Below are positions 1 through 6,681 of a stretch of DNA of 9,387 nucleotides, piece by piece. Positions within the stretch are counted from its first letter, which is position 1, and each line of letters opens with the position of its first letter. The notes under the pieces were generated by a model. That model saw only the letters and a program-made list of their open reading frames with translations. It was not told where the DNA came from and searched no databases. This DNA is from Devosia sp. GTDB taxonomy: Bacteria > Pseudomonadota > Alphaproteobacteria > Rhizobiales > Devosiaceae. The position numbers and the translations under genes were made by a program. The stretch is taken from assembly GCA_028290225.1 (NCBI GenBank), contig JAQGKH010000131.1:1-9387 (forward strand). Direction: 5' to 3'.

Positions 1-539
1 ATGGCGGCGCCGAGCACGCCAAGCGCGGGGCGCCAGCCGATGAGGTCGGCAAGAATTCCCGAAACGAGCCGACCGGCCATGCCGCCAATGGCGGTGCCGC
101 CGATATAAAGGCCCATGGAAAAGCCCAGCGCGTCCGGGTCGAGTTCCTCGGCAAGGTAGACCATGGCAACGGCGGGCAGGCCAGACAAGGTCAGGCCCAT
201 CAGGGTGCGGATGAGCAGGAGCGCGGTCCAGTCGGGGGCCAGGGGCAGGATGAGCCCCAAGGCGGCGGTGAGCAGAATGGCCCAGACCATCAAGGTCTTG
301 CGCCCGAGCCGATCGGACACCCAACTGGCGAGCAGCAGAGCTATCGCGAGGGTGGCGGTGGTGGTGGAAAGCGCCAGGGAACTGGTGCCGGCATCAAGCC
401 CGAACTCCGCGGCGAAAATGGGCAGCAGCGGCTGGACGGAATAAAGCGAGGCAAAGATCGCAAAGGCCGAGAGGAAAAACGCCAGGTTTGCACGGACAAA
501 ATCGGGAGTGCCGCGGCGGATGATGGGCGTGCCGGCCAT
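1..539 (-). CDS. MFS transporter, N-terminal part (runs off left edge)
   Basis: This is a proton-coupled permease of the major facilitator superfamily, resembling the YnfM/AraJ-type drug and metabolite exporters; the substrate cannot be read from the sequence. 179 codons are visible from ATG at 539, with no stop before the window edge. About five and a half membrane segments can be seen (roughly residues 18-36, 52-72, 82-100, 104-127, 139-157 and a sixth starting near 169). The loop between segments 2 and 3 carries the family motif A as SDRLGRK (75-81), and segment 5 has GGMAGRLVSG (152-161), typical of this subfamily. An AAGGTG ribosome-binding site sits 8 nt before the start. The gene follows gmk by 70 nt on the same strand and may be read through from it; I see no good promoter or terminator in that gap. 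Family assignment is firm, function is not. Confidence 0.9.
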   Translation of the reverse strand, partial: MAGTPIIRRGTPDFVRANLAFFLSAFAIFASLYSVQPLLPIFAAEFGLDAGTSSLALSTTTATLAIALLLASWVSDRLGRKTLMVWAILLTAALGLILPLAPDWTALLLIRTLMGLTLSGLPAVAMVYLAEELDPDALGFSMGLYIGGTAIGGMAGRLVSGILADLIGWRPALGVLGAA

Positions 540-609
540 GAACAGAGCACCTTTGTTGCCGACGCAAAAGGATCAGGCGAGGCTCAGCGCTGCGCGAGCC
601 CCGATCTTC

Positions 610-1248
610 TCACAGAGAATCGATCTGGTTCTGCAAGTCCTTGACGAAATTGTCCAATTGGGTCAACCGGTCGCGCTGCAGCCGGGCGGCGGCGAGGATG
701 GAGCGCACCTTCTGGGTGGAGGCCTCGAGGTCATCGTTGACGATGATGTAGTCGTATTCGTTGTAGTGCTGCATTTCGAGCTTGGCATTGCGCAGGCGCT
801 TTTCGATGGTGCCGACGCTGTCCTGGGCGCGGCGCTCCAGCCGGGCGCGCAACTCCTTGATGCTGGGGGGCAGGATGAACACCGTCACCATGTCCTTGCG
901 GCTCCGTTCATAGAGCTGCAGCGTGCCCTGGTAATCGACGTCGAAGAGGATGTCATTGCCGGCCGCCAGCTGCTCTTCCACCTTGGCGCGCGGGGTGCCG
1001 TAGAAGTTGTCGTGCACCTGCGCCGATTCCAGCAATTCGCCGTCGGCCTTCATGCGGTTGAAGGTGGGCACATCGATGAAATAATAATGCGTGCCCTCGA
1101 CCTCGTCGGTGCGGCGGGCGCGCGTGGTCACCGAGACCGACAGGCGGATATTGGGGTCCTGCCCGAACAAGGAGCGGGAAATGGATGACTTGCCCGCGCC
1201 GGACGGCGAGGCAATCACCAGCATCACGCCGCGACGTTGAGATTCCAT
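610..1248 (-). CDS. gmk: Guanylate kinase
   Basis: Cytoplasmic enzyme that phosphorylates GMP to GDP with ATP, essential for GTP/dGTP supply and for recycling cyclic-di-GMP and (p)ppGpp precursors. The 212-residue length is usual for bacterial GMP kinases. The P-loop SPSGAGKS lies at residues 14-21. The GMP-binding domain shows TTRARR (41-46; R43 and R46 match the guanine-nucleotide-binding arginines of the family), Y55 in THYYF, and NFYGT (81-85). DVDYQG (103-108) matches the family's DxDxQG strand, with Tyr where Trp is common. The later ERRAQDS...IEKRL segment forms the lid. ATG at 1248 is chosen because it gives the usual short lead to the P-loop; an internal Met at codon 9 is possible, and neither has a strong ribosome-binding site. 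It lies 97 nt after mltG with a candidate promoter of its own in that gap. Confidence 0.97.
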   Translation of the reverse strand: MESQRRGVMLVIASPSGAGKSSISRSLFGQDPNIRLSVSVTTRARRTDEVEGTHYYFIDVPTFNRMKADGELLESAQVHDNFYGTPRAKVEEQLAAGNDILFDVDYQGTLQLYERSRKDMVTVFILPPSIKELRARLERRAQDSVGTIEKRLRNAKLEMQHYNEYDYIIVNDDLEASTQKVRSILAAARLQRDRLTQLDNFVKDLQNQIDSL

Positions 1249-1284
1249 GAGGCACGGCCCTGAGTGAGGTTCTGTTTGCTGGGT

Positions 1285-1312
1285 TGTTTAGCGAACAGGG
1301 CCTGCGGGTCAA
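1285..1312 (-). promoter_or_regulatory. Candidate sigma-70-type promoter of gmk
   Basis: On the minus strand TTGACC (1312-1307, preceded by C so that CTTGAC is complete) is followed after 16 nt by TAAACA (1290-1285). CTTGAC is the -35 form favoured in alphaproteobacteria; the -10 is only a partial match. Transcription would start near 1278, about 30 nt before the gmk ATG. It would allow gmk to be expressed separately from mltG. Prediction from pattern alone. Confidence 0.45.
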
Positions 1313-1345
1313 GAGCCGTGGCAGATGTTAGCGTCGCACGGGCGC

Positions 1346-2467
1346 TTACTGAGTGGCGGGGGGCTCGGCCTCGCCGGCCTCTTCGGCTTCCAGCGCCTGG
1401 CGGGCGGCTTCCGCCTCGGATTCGGCCTGCTCGGCCGCTGCCCGCTCGATCTCGCGCCAGCGAGCGACGTTGCGCTGATGCTCGGCATAGGTTTCGGCAA
1501 AGACGTGCCCATCGGACGGCACCGGCCCCTTGGCGACGAAATAGAGATAGTCATGCGCATCGGGGTTGGCGACGGCCCGCAGCGAATCGGCGCCGGGATT
1601 GGCGATGGGCGTGGGTGGCAGGCCATCGATCTGGTAGGTGTTGAACGGCGTTTCCGCCTCGATTTCCGAACGGCGCAGACCGCGACCGAGCGGAGCCTGG
1701 CCATTGGTGATGCCATAGATGATCGTGGGATCGGACTGCAGGCGCATGCCCTGGCGCAGGCGATTGACGAACACGGCCGCAACCTGCGGGCGCTCGGCGG
1801 GAACGCCGGTTTCCTTTTCCACGATGGACGCAAGGACAACGAGTTCCTCGGGCGTCTGGATGGGGAGATCGGGATTGCGGGCGGCCCAGATGGTGTCCAG
1901 CTCGGCCTGCATGGCGGCCTGCATCTTGTCGACCACGGACTGGCGGGTGTCGCCGGGCATGTAGTCATAGCTGCCGGGGAGAAGCGAGCCTTCGGGCGGC
2001 AGCGGCGCGATTTCACCCACCAGATTGCTGTCGCCATTGATGCGCTGCACGGCTTCCCAGGTGGTCCAGCCTTCAGGGATCACGACCGCATAGCGAATTG
2101 GATCGCCTTCGGTGAGTTCCTTGAGGATATCGGCCATGCTGGCGCCGGCGGGGATGGTGAAATCACCGGCCTTGAGCCGCCCCTGGCGCTCCATCGCGCG
2201 GCCGCCCAGCTGGAAGATGTAGCGGTTGGAAATCAGCCCCTGCTCTTCGAGGCGCTGGGAGGTGGTGCCCAGGCCATTGCCTGATTCGACGCGGAAGGTG
2301 GTGTCCTGGCCGAGCGGGCCTTCGCCATAGAACTGGGAGGCGCCGTAAAGCAGTGCCCCGCCGGCGGCCAGCACGCCAATCACCAGAAACGTCAACAAGC
2401 CATTGAGGATGTCGAGGAAACCGTTGCCGGAACGCCGACGCGTGCGCCGGACCTTTGAATCGGCCAT
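1346..2467 (-). CDS. mltG: Endolytic murein transglycosylase MltG
   Basis: Inner-membrane lytic transglycosylase of the YceG family that cleaves nascent glycan strands inside the chain and so sets their length, acting in the periplasm near the peptidoglycan polymerases. The 373-residue protein has a basic cytoplasmic N-terminus rich in Arg, one membrane segment at about residues 17-41, a LysM-like region up to about 120, and the catalytic YceG domain. LASIVEKET (212-220) holds the catalytic glutamate, here E217. Downstream, the conserved YGI (251-253), FNTYQIDGLPPTPIANPG (275-292) and YFVAKGPVPSDGHVF (309-323) segments are intact. The tail from about 340 is a Glu/Ala-rich helical stretch ending EPPATQ, an extension of low complexity. 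The LPGSY(D)YMPGDT segment (163-174) is the family's substrate-groove motif in slightly altered form. It is separated from fabF by 135 nt with a candidate promoter. Confidence 0.96.
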   Translation of the reverse strand: MADSKVRRTRRRSGNGFLDILNGLLTFLVIGVLAAGGALLYGASQFYGEGPLGQDTTFRVESGNGLGTTSQRLEEQGLISNRYIFQLGGRAMERQGRLKAGDFTIPAGASMADILKELTEGDPIRYAVVIPEGWTTWEAVQRINGDSNLVGEIAPLPPEGSLLPGSYDYMPGDTRQSVVDKMQAAMQAELDTIWAARNPDLPIQTPEELVVLASIVEKETGVPAERPQVAAVFVNRLRQGMRLQSDPTIIYGITNGQAPLGRGLRRSEIEAETPFNTYQIDGLPPTPIANPGADSLRAVANPDAHDYLYFVAKGPVPSDGHVFAETYAEHQRNVARWREIERAAAEQAESEAEAARQALEAEEAGEAEPPATQ

Positions 2468-2495
2468 GTTATTGCTGCCCCCGCCCCTGGTTGTG

Positions 2496-2524
2496 AATCT
2501 ATGCAGGGCTTCGTTTCATCGCAA
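2496..2524 (-). promoter_or_regulatory. Candidate promoter of mltG
   Basis: On the minus strand TTGCGA (2524-2519) and TAGATT (2501-2496) are separated by 17 nt; each matches the sigma-70 consensus at four of six positions. Start of transcription would be near 2489, about 22 nt before the mltG ATG. Together with the hairpin after fabF this suggests mltG can be transcribed apart from the fatty-acid genes. Prediction only. Confidence 0.35.
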
Positions 2525-2560
2525 TGGCACAAAACTGTGGCATAGGCGGCCGACGGACAG

Positions 2561-2584
2561 CGGTAGCGCCAGATAGCGCTACCG
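2561..2584 (-). repeat. Inverted repeat (hairpin) downstream of fabF
   Basis: A perfect 9-bp stem, CGGTAGCGC pairing with GCGCTACCG across a 6-nt loop, lies 18 nt past the fabF stop. On the minus (transcribed) strand it is not followed by a T tract, so it is not a canonical intrinsic terminator. It could be a processing or 3'-end-protecting hairpin, a weak terminator needing Rho, or an operator for mltG. Confidence 0.8.
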
Positions 2585-2602
2585 GTTCCGGCGGTGTTTG
2601 CC

Positions 2603-3871
2603 TTACCCGGCCTTGCGCATCACCAGAGTTGCGTTGGTGCCGCCAAAGCCAAAGGAATTGGACAAGGCCACGTTGATCTCTTTCTTGCGCGGTGTCTTGG
2701 GCACAAGGTCCATGGTGGTTTCCACCGATGGATTGTCGAGATTAAGGGTTGCCGGGGCAATGCTGTCGCGCATCGCCAGAAGGCAGAAGATGGCTTCGAC
2801 CGAGCCCGCGGCGCCCAGCAGGTGGCCGATCGCCGATTTGGTGGAGCTCATCACGGCGCCGGCGGCAGCGTCGCCCATGACGCGCATGACCGCGCCCAGC
2901 TCGATCTCGTCGCCCAAGGGGGTCGAGGTGCCATGGGCGTTGATATAATCGATCTCGGAAGGCGAAATCCCAGCGCGCTTGATCGCCGCTCTCATGGCGC
3001 GGAAGCCGCCATCGCCATCGGGCGAGGGAGCCGTGATGTGGTAGGCATCGCCGGAAAGGCCATAGCCGACCACTTCGCCATAGATCTTGGCGCCGCGCGC
3101 CTTGGCCCGCTCATAATCCTCGAGAACCACGATGCCCGCGCCTTCGCCCATGACAAAGCCGTCGCGATCGCGATCATAGGGACGCGAAGCGGCCTCGGGA
3201 TTGTCGTTGAAGCCGGTGGACAAGGCGCGTGCCGCGGCAAAGCCGGCGAGAGCCAGCCGGTTGACGCAGCTTTCGGCGCCGCCCGCTACCATCACATCGG
3301 CATCGCCCAGCGCGATCAAACGGGCCGCATCGCCAATGGCATGCGCGCCAGTGGAGCAGGCGGTCACCACCGAATGGTTGGGACCCTTGAGACCAAAGCG
3401 AATCGAGACATGGCCGGAAGCCAGGTTGATGAGGCGCCCCGGAATAAAGAACGGGCTGATGCGGCGGGGGCCCTTTTCATGGAGAGTGACGGAGGCATCA
3501 TAAATGCCGCCTACGCCACCAATGCCAGAGCCGATCAGAACGCCGGAGCGCTCCTGATCTTCCTGAGTTTTGGGCTCGACGCCTGCGTCCTGGATGGCCT
3601 GAGTCGCGGCAGCCATGGCATAGACGATGAAAGGATCAACCTTGCGCTGTTCCTTGGTGTCCATCCAGTCATCGGGATCATACTTGCCCTCGGCATAACT
3701 GCCGAGCGGCAAGCGATGGGCGATCTGACAGGCGATATCGTCGACCTGGAAATCGTCAATCCGTTTCGCGCCACTTTTACCAGCCAGAAGATTGGCCCAG
3801 GTTGCTTCCACGCCACAGCCCAACGGCGTGACGAGACCCAGCCCAGTGACGACAACGCGGCGCAATTCCAT
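2603..3871 (-). CDS. fabF: Beta-ketoacyl-ACP synthase II
   Basis: Condensing enzyme of type II fatty-acid synthesis: it joins malonyl-ACP to acyl-ACP with loss of CO2, extending the chain in the cytoplasm; FabF-type enzymes handle the longer chains and the C16:1 to C18:1 step. The 422-residue protein shows the full thiolase-fold triad: C172 in TACSTGAHAIGDA (170-182), H313 in NAHGTSTPLGD (311-321) and H350 in KSAIGHLLGAAGSVEA (345-360), with K345. The C-terminal NSFGFGGTNA (405-414) is the family's glycine-rich gate. It lies 24 nt after acpP on the same strand, so carrier protein and condensing enzyme are very likely co-transcribed. No strong ribosome-binding site is seen (an AGG about 9 nt before ATG), which may mean translation is partly coupled to acpP. 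FabB is the alternative, but length and motif spelling favour FabF. Confidence 0.97.
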   Translation of the reverse strand: MELRRVVVTGLGLVTPLGCGVEATWANLLAGKSGAKRIDDFQVDDIACQIAHRLPLGSYAEGKYDPDDWMDTKEQRKVDPFIVYAMAAATQAIQDAGVEPKTQEDQERSGVLIGSGIGGVGGIYDASVTLHEKGPRRISPFFIPGRLINLASGHVSIRFGLKGPNHSVVTACSTGAHAIGDAARLIALGDADVMVAGGAESCVNRLALAGFAAARALSTGFNDNPEAASRPYDRDRDGFVMGEGAGIVVLEDYERAKARGAKIYGEVVGYGLSGDAYHITAPSPDGDGGFRAMRAAIKRAGISPSEIDYINAHGTSTPLGDEIELGAVMRVMGDAAAGAVMSSTKSAIGHLLGAAGSVEAIFCLLAMRDSIAPATLNLDNPSVETTMDLVPKTPRKKEINVALSNSFGFGGTNATLVMRKAG

Positions 3872-3895
3872 GGTCGAGCCTATCGTGCGCCGGCC

Positions 3896-4132
3896 TTAGC
3901 CGACTGCCTTGGTGAGGAAGGAAACTGCGTCACCAAAAGTCTGGATGGATTCGGCAGCGTCGTCCGGGATCTCGACCGAGAATTCTTCCTCGAAGGCCAT
4001 CACCAGTTCGACCTGATCGAGCGAGTCAGCGCCCAGATCGTCGATGAAGCTTGCCTTTTCGACAACCTTCTCGGCATCCACATTGAGGTGTTCCACAACG
4101 ATCTTGCGGACCCGATCAGCGACATCGCTCAT
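3896..4132 (-). CDS. acpP: Acyl carrier protein
   Basis: Small acidic protein that carries fatty-acyl intermediates as thioesters on a 4'-phosphopantetheine arm. The 78-residue length is standard. GADSLD (34-39) holds the attachment serine S37, and the following helix II (LDQVELVMAFEEEFSVEIPD, 38-57) is the acidic recognition helix for FabD, FabG and FabF, all encoded beside it. An AAGGGA ribosome-binding site lies 8 nt before the ATG. The 189-nt upstream gap to fabG contains a candidate promoter and overlapping palindromes, which fits the need to make ACP in much larger amounts than the enzymes around it. Confidence 0.98.
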   Translation of the reverse strand: MSDVADRVRKIVVEHLNVDAEKVVEKASFIDDLGADSLDQVELVMAFEEEFSVEIPDDAAESIQTFGDAVSFLTKAVG

Positions 4133-4148
4133 ATTTGACTTCCCTTTT

Positions 4149-4168
4149 TCGAAATCGAAGTTTCGATT
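4149..4168. promoter_or_regulatory. Overlapping inverted repeats in the acpP leader (operator-like)
   Basis: Two inverted repeats overlap. AATCGAA (4153-4159) and TTCGATT (4162-4168) are perfect 7-bp arms around 2 nt. TCGAAA (4149-4154) and TTTCGA (4161-4166) are perfect 6-bp arms around 6 nt. They lie between the proposed -10 box and the ribosome-binding site (4141-4146) of acpP, so a bound protein or an RNA hairpin here could control acpP. The regulator is unknown. Confidence 0.5.
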
Positions 4169-4170
4169 GC

Positions 4171-4199
4171 TTCTTATTGGCGCCTTGCCAAATCTTCAA
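4171..4199 (-). promoter_or_regulatory. Candidate promoter of acpP
   Basis: Minus-strand TTGAAG (4199-4194) and TAAGAA (4176-4171) are 17 nt apart. The -35 is fair and the -10 weak. The spacer includes a TTGGC-N5-GCCAA dyad (4177-4191). Start of transcription would be near 4164, inside the palindrome described separately. Pattern-based prediction only. Confidence 0.3.
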
Positions 4200-4321
4200 G
4201 CGCCGTCTTGGGCTGATGCGCTGGAATAACAGCTCCAAGCGCGGCCAGCACTAGCGGGGCCGTGGTTGCGGTGAGCACACAAACGGCACTCTCCGCCTAG
4301 TTCTAACGCGGCAGCGGCGAT

Positions 4322-5059
4322 TTAGATCATCGCCATACCGCCGTTGACGTTGAGGGTGTGCCCGGTGATGTAACCGGCGGCATCGCTGGCGAGGAACACC
4401 GCGCAGGCGGCAACCTCCTGCGGCGTGCCCAATCGGTTGGCAGGAATGGTCGACAAGATGGCTTCGCGCTGCTTGTCGTTGAGCTCATCGGTCATGGCCG
4501 AGGCAATGAAACCGGGGGCAATGGAGTTGACGGTGATGTTGCGTGACGCGACCTCATGGGCCAGCGCCTTGTTCATGCCGATCAGCCCCGCCTTGGAGGC
4601 GGCATAGTTGCCCTGCCCCGGATTGCCCATGACGCCGACCACGGAGGAAATGCCGATGATGCGGCCGAAGCGCTGCTTCATCATGCCGCGCAGCACGGCG
4701 CGGTTGAGGTGAAAGGCGGCAGTGAGGTTGACGGCAATGACGTCGTCCCACTCCTCATCCTTCATGCGCATAAAGAGATTGTCGCGCGTCATGCCGGCAT
4801 TGTTGACCAGGATATCGAGCCCGCCCAGGGCCGCCTCGGCCGATGGGACGAGCTTGTCGACCTCGTCGAGCCTGGACAGGTTGGCCGGCAGAATCGGGCA
4901 TTCGGCGCCGATCTCGCGGGCCGTATCCTCCAGCGCCCCGACACGGGTGCCGCTCAAGGCAACCCTGGCGCCTGCCGCCGCGAGTGCCTTGGCGATCTCG
5001 CGGCCGATGCCGCCACTGGCGCCGGTGACCAAGGCGCGCTTGCCGGTCAAATCAAACAT
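4322..5059 (-). CDS. fabG: 3-oxoacyl-ACP reductase
   Basis: Short-chain dehydrogenase that reduces 3-ketoacyl-ACP to 3-hydroxyacyl-ACP with NADPH, the first reduction of each elongation cycle. The 245-residue length is typical. The Rossmann motif TGASGGIG is at 12-19, NNAG at 86-89, and the catalytic set is N111, S139 (in GISSVVG), Y152 and K156 (NYAASKAG, 151-158). The GNPGQGNYAASKAGLIG segment and the C-terminal GGMAMI ending are characteristic of FabG rather than of a general SDR. A GGAG ribosome-binding site lies about 9 nt before ATG 5059. It follows fabD by 42 nt and precedes acpP, the classic fabD-fabG-acpP-fabF order. Confidence 0.97.
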   Translation of the reverse strand: MFDLTGKRALVTGASGGIGREIAKALAAAGARVALSGTRVGALEDTAREIGAECPILPANLSRLDEVDKLVPSAEAALGGLDILVNNAGMTRDNLFMRMKDEEWDDVIAVNLTAAFHLNRAVLRGMMKQRFGRIIGISSVVGVMGNPGQGNYAASKAGLIGMNKALAHEVASRNITVNSIAPGFIASAMTDELNDKQREAILSTIPANRLGTPQEVAACAVFLASDAAGYITGHTLNVNGGMAMI

Positions 5060-5101
5060 GGAGCAACTCTCCGCTAAAGAATGGTCGAGGTTGGCGCCGC
5101 G

Positions 5102-6052
5102 TCACGCCGACAAGGTCGCGGCAAAGGCTTCGATGTCGGCGGGCGAGTTGAGCGCCACAGCAGTTGCCTCAGGGTTGATGCGCTTGGCAAGGCCGGTCAG
5201 CACCTTGCCGCTGCCCAGCTCGGCCAGATGGGTGACACCACCCTCGCCGGTAAGCCAGGTGACGCTTTCGGTCCAGCGCACGACGCCGGTCACCTGCTCC
5301 ACCAGGCGCTGGCGAATCTGGACGGGATCGGAAATGGGCGCGGCCAGCACATTGGCGACCAGCGGCACGACGGGCGCCTGCAGCTGCACCTCGGCCAGGG
5401 CCTCACGCATGGCATCGGCGGCGGGCTGCATCAGGGCACAATGGAATGGGGCGCTGACGGGCAAGAGCAGCGCCCGCTTGGCGCCGCGCGCCTTGGCAAT
5501 CTCCACGGCGCGCTCGATGGCCCCCGTGGCGCCAGACACCACGACCTGGCCCGGCGCATTGTCATTGGCGACGTCGCAGATCTCGCCCTGCCCGGCTTCG
5601 TGCGCAATGGCGCGGGTGGTTTCGAGATCAAGGCCAAGCAACGCCGCCATGGCGCCATGCCCGACGGGAACGGCCTTTTGCATCGCCTGGCCGCGGGTCT
5701 TGAGCAGGCGCGCGGTATCGGGCACCGACAGGGCGCCCGCAGCGCAAAGGGCCGAATATTCGCCCAGGGAATGGCCCGCAACGAAAGCTGCATGATCGGC
5801 CAGGCGTACGCCGCGTGATTCGAGCACGCGCAGCACGGCGAGGCTCACCGCCATCAAGGCAGGCTGGGCATTTTCGGTCAGGCGCAGAATATCGTCCGAG
5901 CCCTCGAACATGATGGCCGACAAGCGCTGGTTGAGCGCTTCATCCACTTCCTGGAACACCGCCCGAGCTTCGGGAAAACTCGACGCCAGATCCTTGCCCA
6001 TGCCGACGGCCTGACTGCCCTGACCGGGAAAGGTGAATGCATAGCGCGTCAT
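5102..6052 (-). CDS. fabD: Malonyl-CoA:ACP transacylase
   Basis: Transfers the malonyl group from CoA to the ACP phosphopantetheine arm, providing the extender unit for FabF and the other condensing enzymes. From ATG 6052 the protein is 316 residues, the usual size. FPGQGSQ (8-14) forms the oxyanion side, GHSLGEYSAL (93-102) holds the nucleophile S95, R120 in KTRGQAMQ binds the malonyl carboxylate, and H204 in APFHCALM completes the dyad. The start at 6052 is preferred over an in-frame ATG at 6094 because only 6052 has a ribosome-binding site (AGAGGA, 7 nt upstream) and because family members begin a few residues before the FPGQGSQ motif. A perfect 18-bp palindrome sits 20 nt upstream of this start. 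Confidence 0.96.
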   Translation of the reverse strand: MTRYAFTFPGQGSQAVGMGKDLASSFPEARAVFQEVDEALNQRLSAIMFEGSDDILRLTENAQPALMAVSLAVLRVLESRGVRLADHAAFVAGHSLGEYSALCAAGALSVPDTARLLKTRGQAMQKAVPVGHGAMAALLGLDLETTRAIAHEAGQGEICDVANDNAPGQVVVSGATGAIERAVEIAKARGAKRALLLPVSAPFHCALMQPAADAMREALAEVQLQAPVVPLVANVLAAPISDPVQIRQRLVEQVTGVVRWTESVTWLTGEGGVTHLAELGSGKVLTGLAKRINPEATAVALNSPADIEAFAATLSA

Positions 6053-6071
6053 GACGGCGTCCTCTGGTTGG

Positions 6072-6089
6072 GGGAGCAGCGCTGCTCCC
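6072..6089. promoter_or_regulatory. Perfect 18-bp palindrome in the fabD leader
   Basis: GGGAGCAGC is followed directly by its reverse complement GCTGCTCCC, with no spacer. It lies 20-37 nt before the chosen fabD ATG. A TTGACT -35-like hexamer occurs at 6131-6126 on the minus strand, but the -10 at the right distance (CAAACG) is poor. A dimeric repressor operator is the simplest reading; in RNA it could form a compact hairpin just before the ribosome-binding site. Confidence 0.5.
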
Positions 6090-6162
6090 TGCATTGATGG
6101 CGCGTTTGCCGGGAGTGTGTGGCGGAGTCAAGGCGTGGCAACCGCCCGGGCGGCGCCGATCT

Positions 6163-6531
6163 TTACGGGTTCAGTCCGGCAGCCTGGCGCGCCGAGCGTT
6201 CGGCGACATCGCCGGCCTGGCGAATCTCGACCTCGGTTTGTCCCAAGGCGCGGGCGCCTTCCTCGGCTGCGCGGCGGGCCGCGACCACGGCATCCTGTTT
6301 CATCTGCTCGGTCATGGTGCCGGCGCGGGCACGCAGGTCATCAATGGCAGCCTGGGGATTGCGCAGGGCGTCGAGGGCTGGGGCGAGGCTTTCGGGCACA
6401 TTGATCTGCACGGTCCGCGAGCCATCCGCATTGGTTTGCACGCTCGCCGCGGGCTCGTTGTCGGGGGCATTGTCGCAGGCGGCAAGGCCGACAAGCAGAA
6501 GAATGGATAGCGGCGCCAAAAGCGTTTTCAT
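6163..6531 (-). CDS. Small predicted lipoprotein of unknown function
   Basis: I do not recognise this family. From ATG 6531 the protein is 122 residues. It opens with a classic type II signal: MKT, a hydrophobic run LLAPLSILLLVG (4-15), and lipobox LAAC with C19 as the lipidated residue. The mature protein starts C-D-N; in E. coli an Asp at +2 keeps lipoproteins in the inner membrane, so inner-membrane periplasmic anchoring is a reasonable guess. After a short acidic/polar linker (20-45) there is a strand-like SRTVQINVPE (38-47) and then an Ala/Arg/Glu-rich stretch (48-118) that looks helical. An in-frame upstream ATG (6588) would put 19 non-signal residues ahead of the signal and is rejected. 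It is 110 nt before fabD on the same strand and divergent from rpsF. No link to fatty-acid synthesis can be shown. Confidence 0.75.
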   Translation of the reverse strand: MKTLLAPLSILLLVGLAACDNAPDNEPAASVQTNADGSRTVQINVPESLAPALDALRNPQAAIDDLRARAGTMTEQMKQDAVVAARRAAEEGARALGQTEVEIRQAGDVAERSARQAAGLNP

Positions 6532-6619
6532 GCGATGCAAAGCTCCATGGGATGTCCCCGATGAGAAGGGCAAAGCCTGAAGCGGCAAGCGGTTCCCAAA
6601 GTCGGGCGCGGCGAAAAAC

Positions 6620-6648
6620 CTTGTGCGGAAGCGCGCTTTGCCCTATGT
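6620..6648 (+). promoter_or_regulatory. Candidate promoter of the rpsF-rpsR-rplI operon
   Basis: CTTGTG (6620-6625), 17 nt, then CTATGT (6643-6648). This matches the alphaproteobacterial pattern CTTGAC-N17-CTATAT at four of six and five of six positions. Transcription would start near 6655, leaving a leader of about 185 nt before rpsF, which is long and fits regulated ribosomal-protein operons. Prediction from sequence only. Confidence 0.4.
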
Positions 6649-6681
6649 GACGCCCAGCATTCGTTTGGCCGGGGGCTGAAC

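Noticed and set aside
581..600. GGCTC/GAGCC dyad after gmk as a terminator
   Set aside because: Only 5 bp with a 10-nt loop, and the nearest T run on the transcribed strand is about 11 nt away.
508..1188. 226-codon open frame on the plus strand opposite gmk
   Set aside because: Antisense to the P-loop-bearing guanylate kinase; no domain or ribosome-binding site supports it.
1325..2284. 319-codon open frame on the plus strand opposite mltG
   Set aside because: Its Gly/His/Leu-rich composition is typical of an antisense shadow; mltG on the minus strand has the catalytic LASIVEKET motif.
2594..4138. 514-codon open frame on the plus strand opposite fabF and acpP
   Set aside because: It mirrors two genes with full catalytic motifs on the minus strand, has no family resemblance, and long antisense frames are expected in high-GC DNA.
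4722..5795. 357-codon open frame on the plus strand opposite fabG and fabD
   Set aside because: Ser/Arg/Ala-rich shadow composition, no recognisable domain, fully antisense to two clear genes.
6053..6094. Upstream in-frame ATG (6094) as the fabD start
   Set aside because: No ribosome-binding site there and the 14 added residues are not part of the family; 6052 has AGAGGA at proper distance.
6103..6131. TTGACT-N17-CAAACG as a fabD promoter
   Set aside because: The -35 is good but the -10 matches almost nothing; kept only as a remark under the palindrome.
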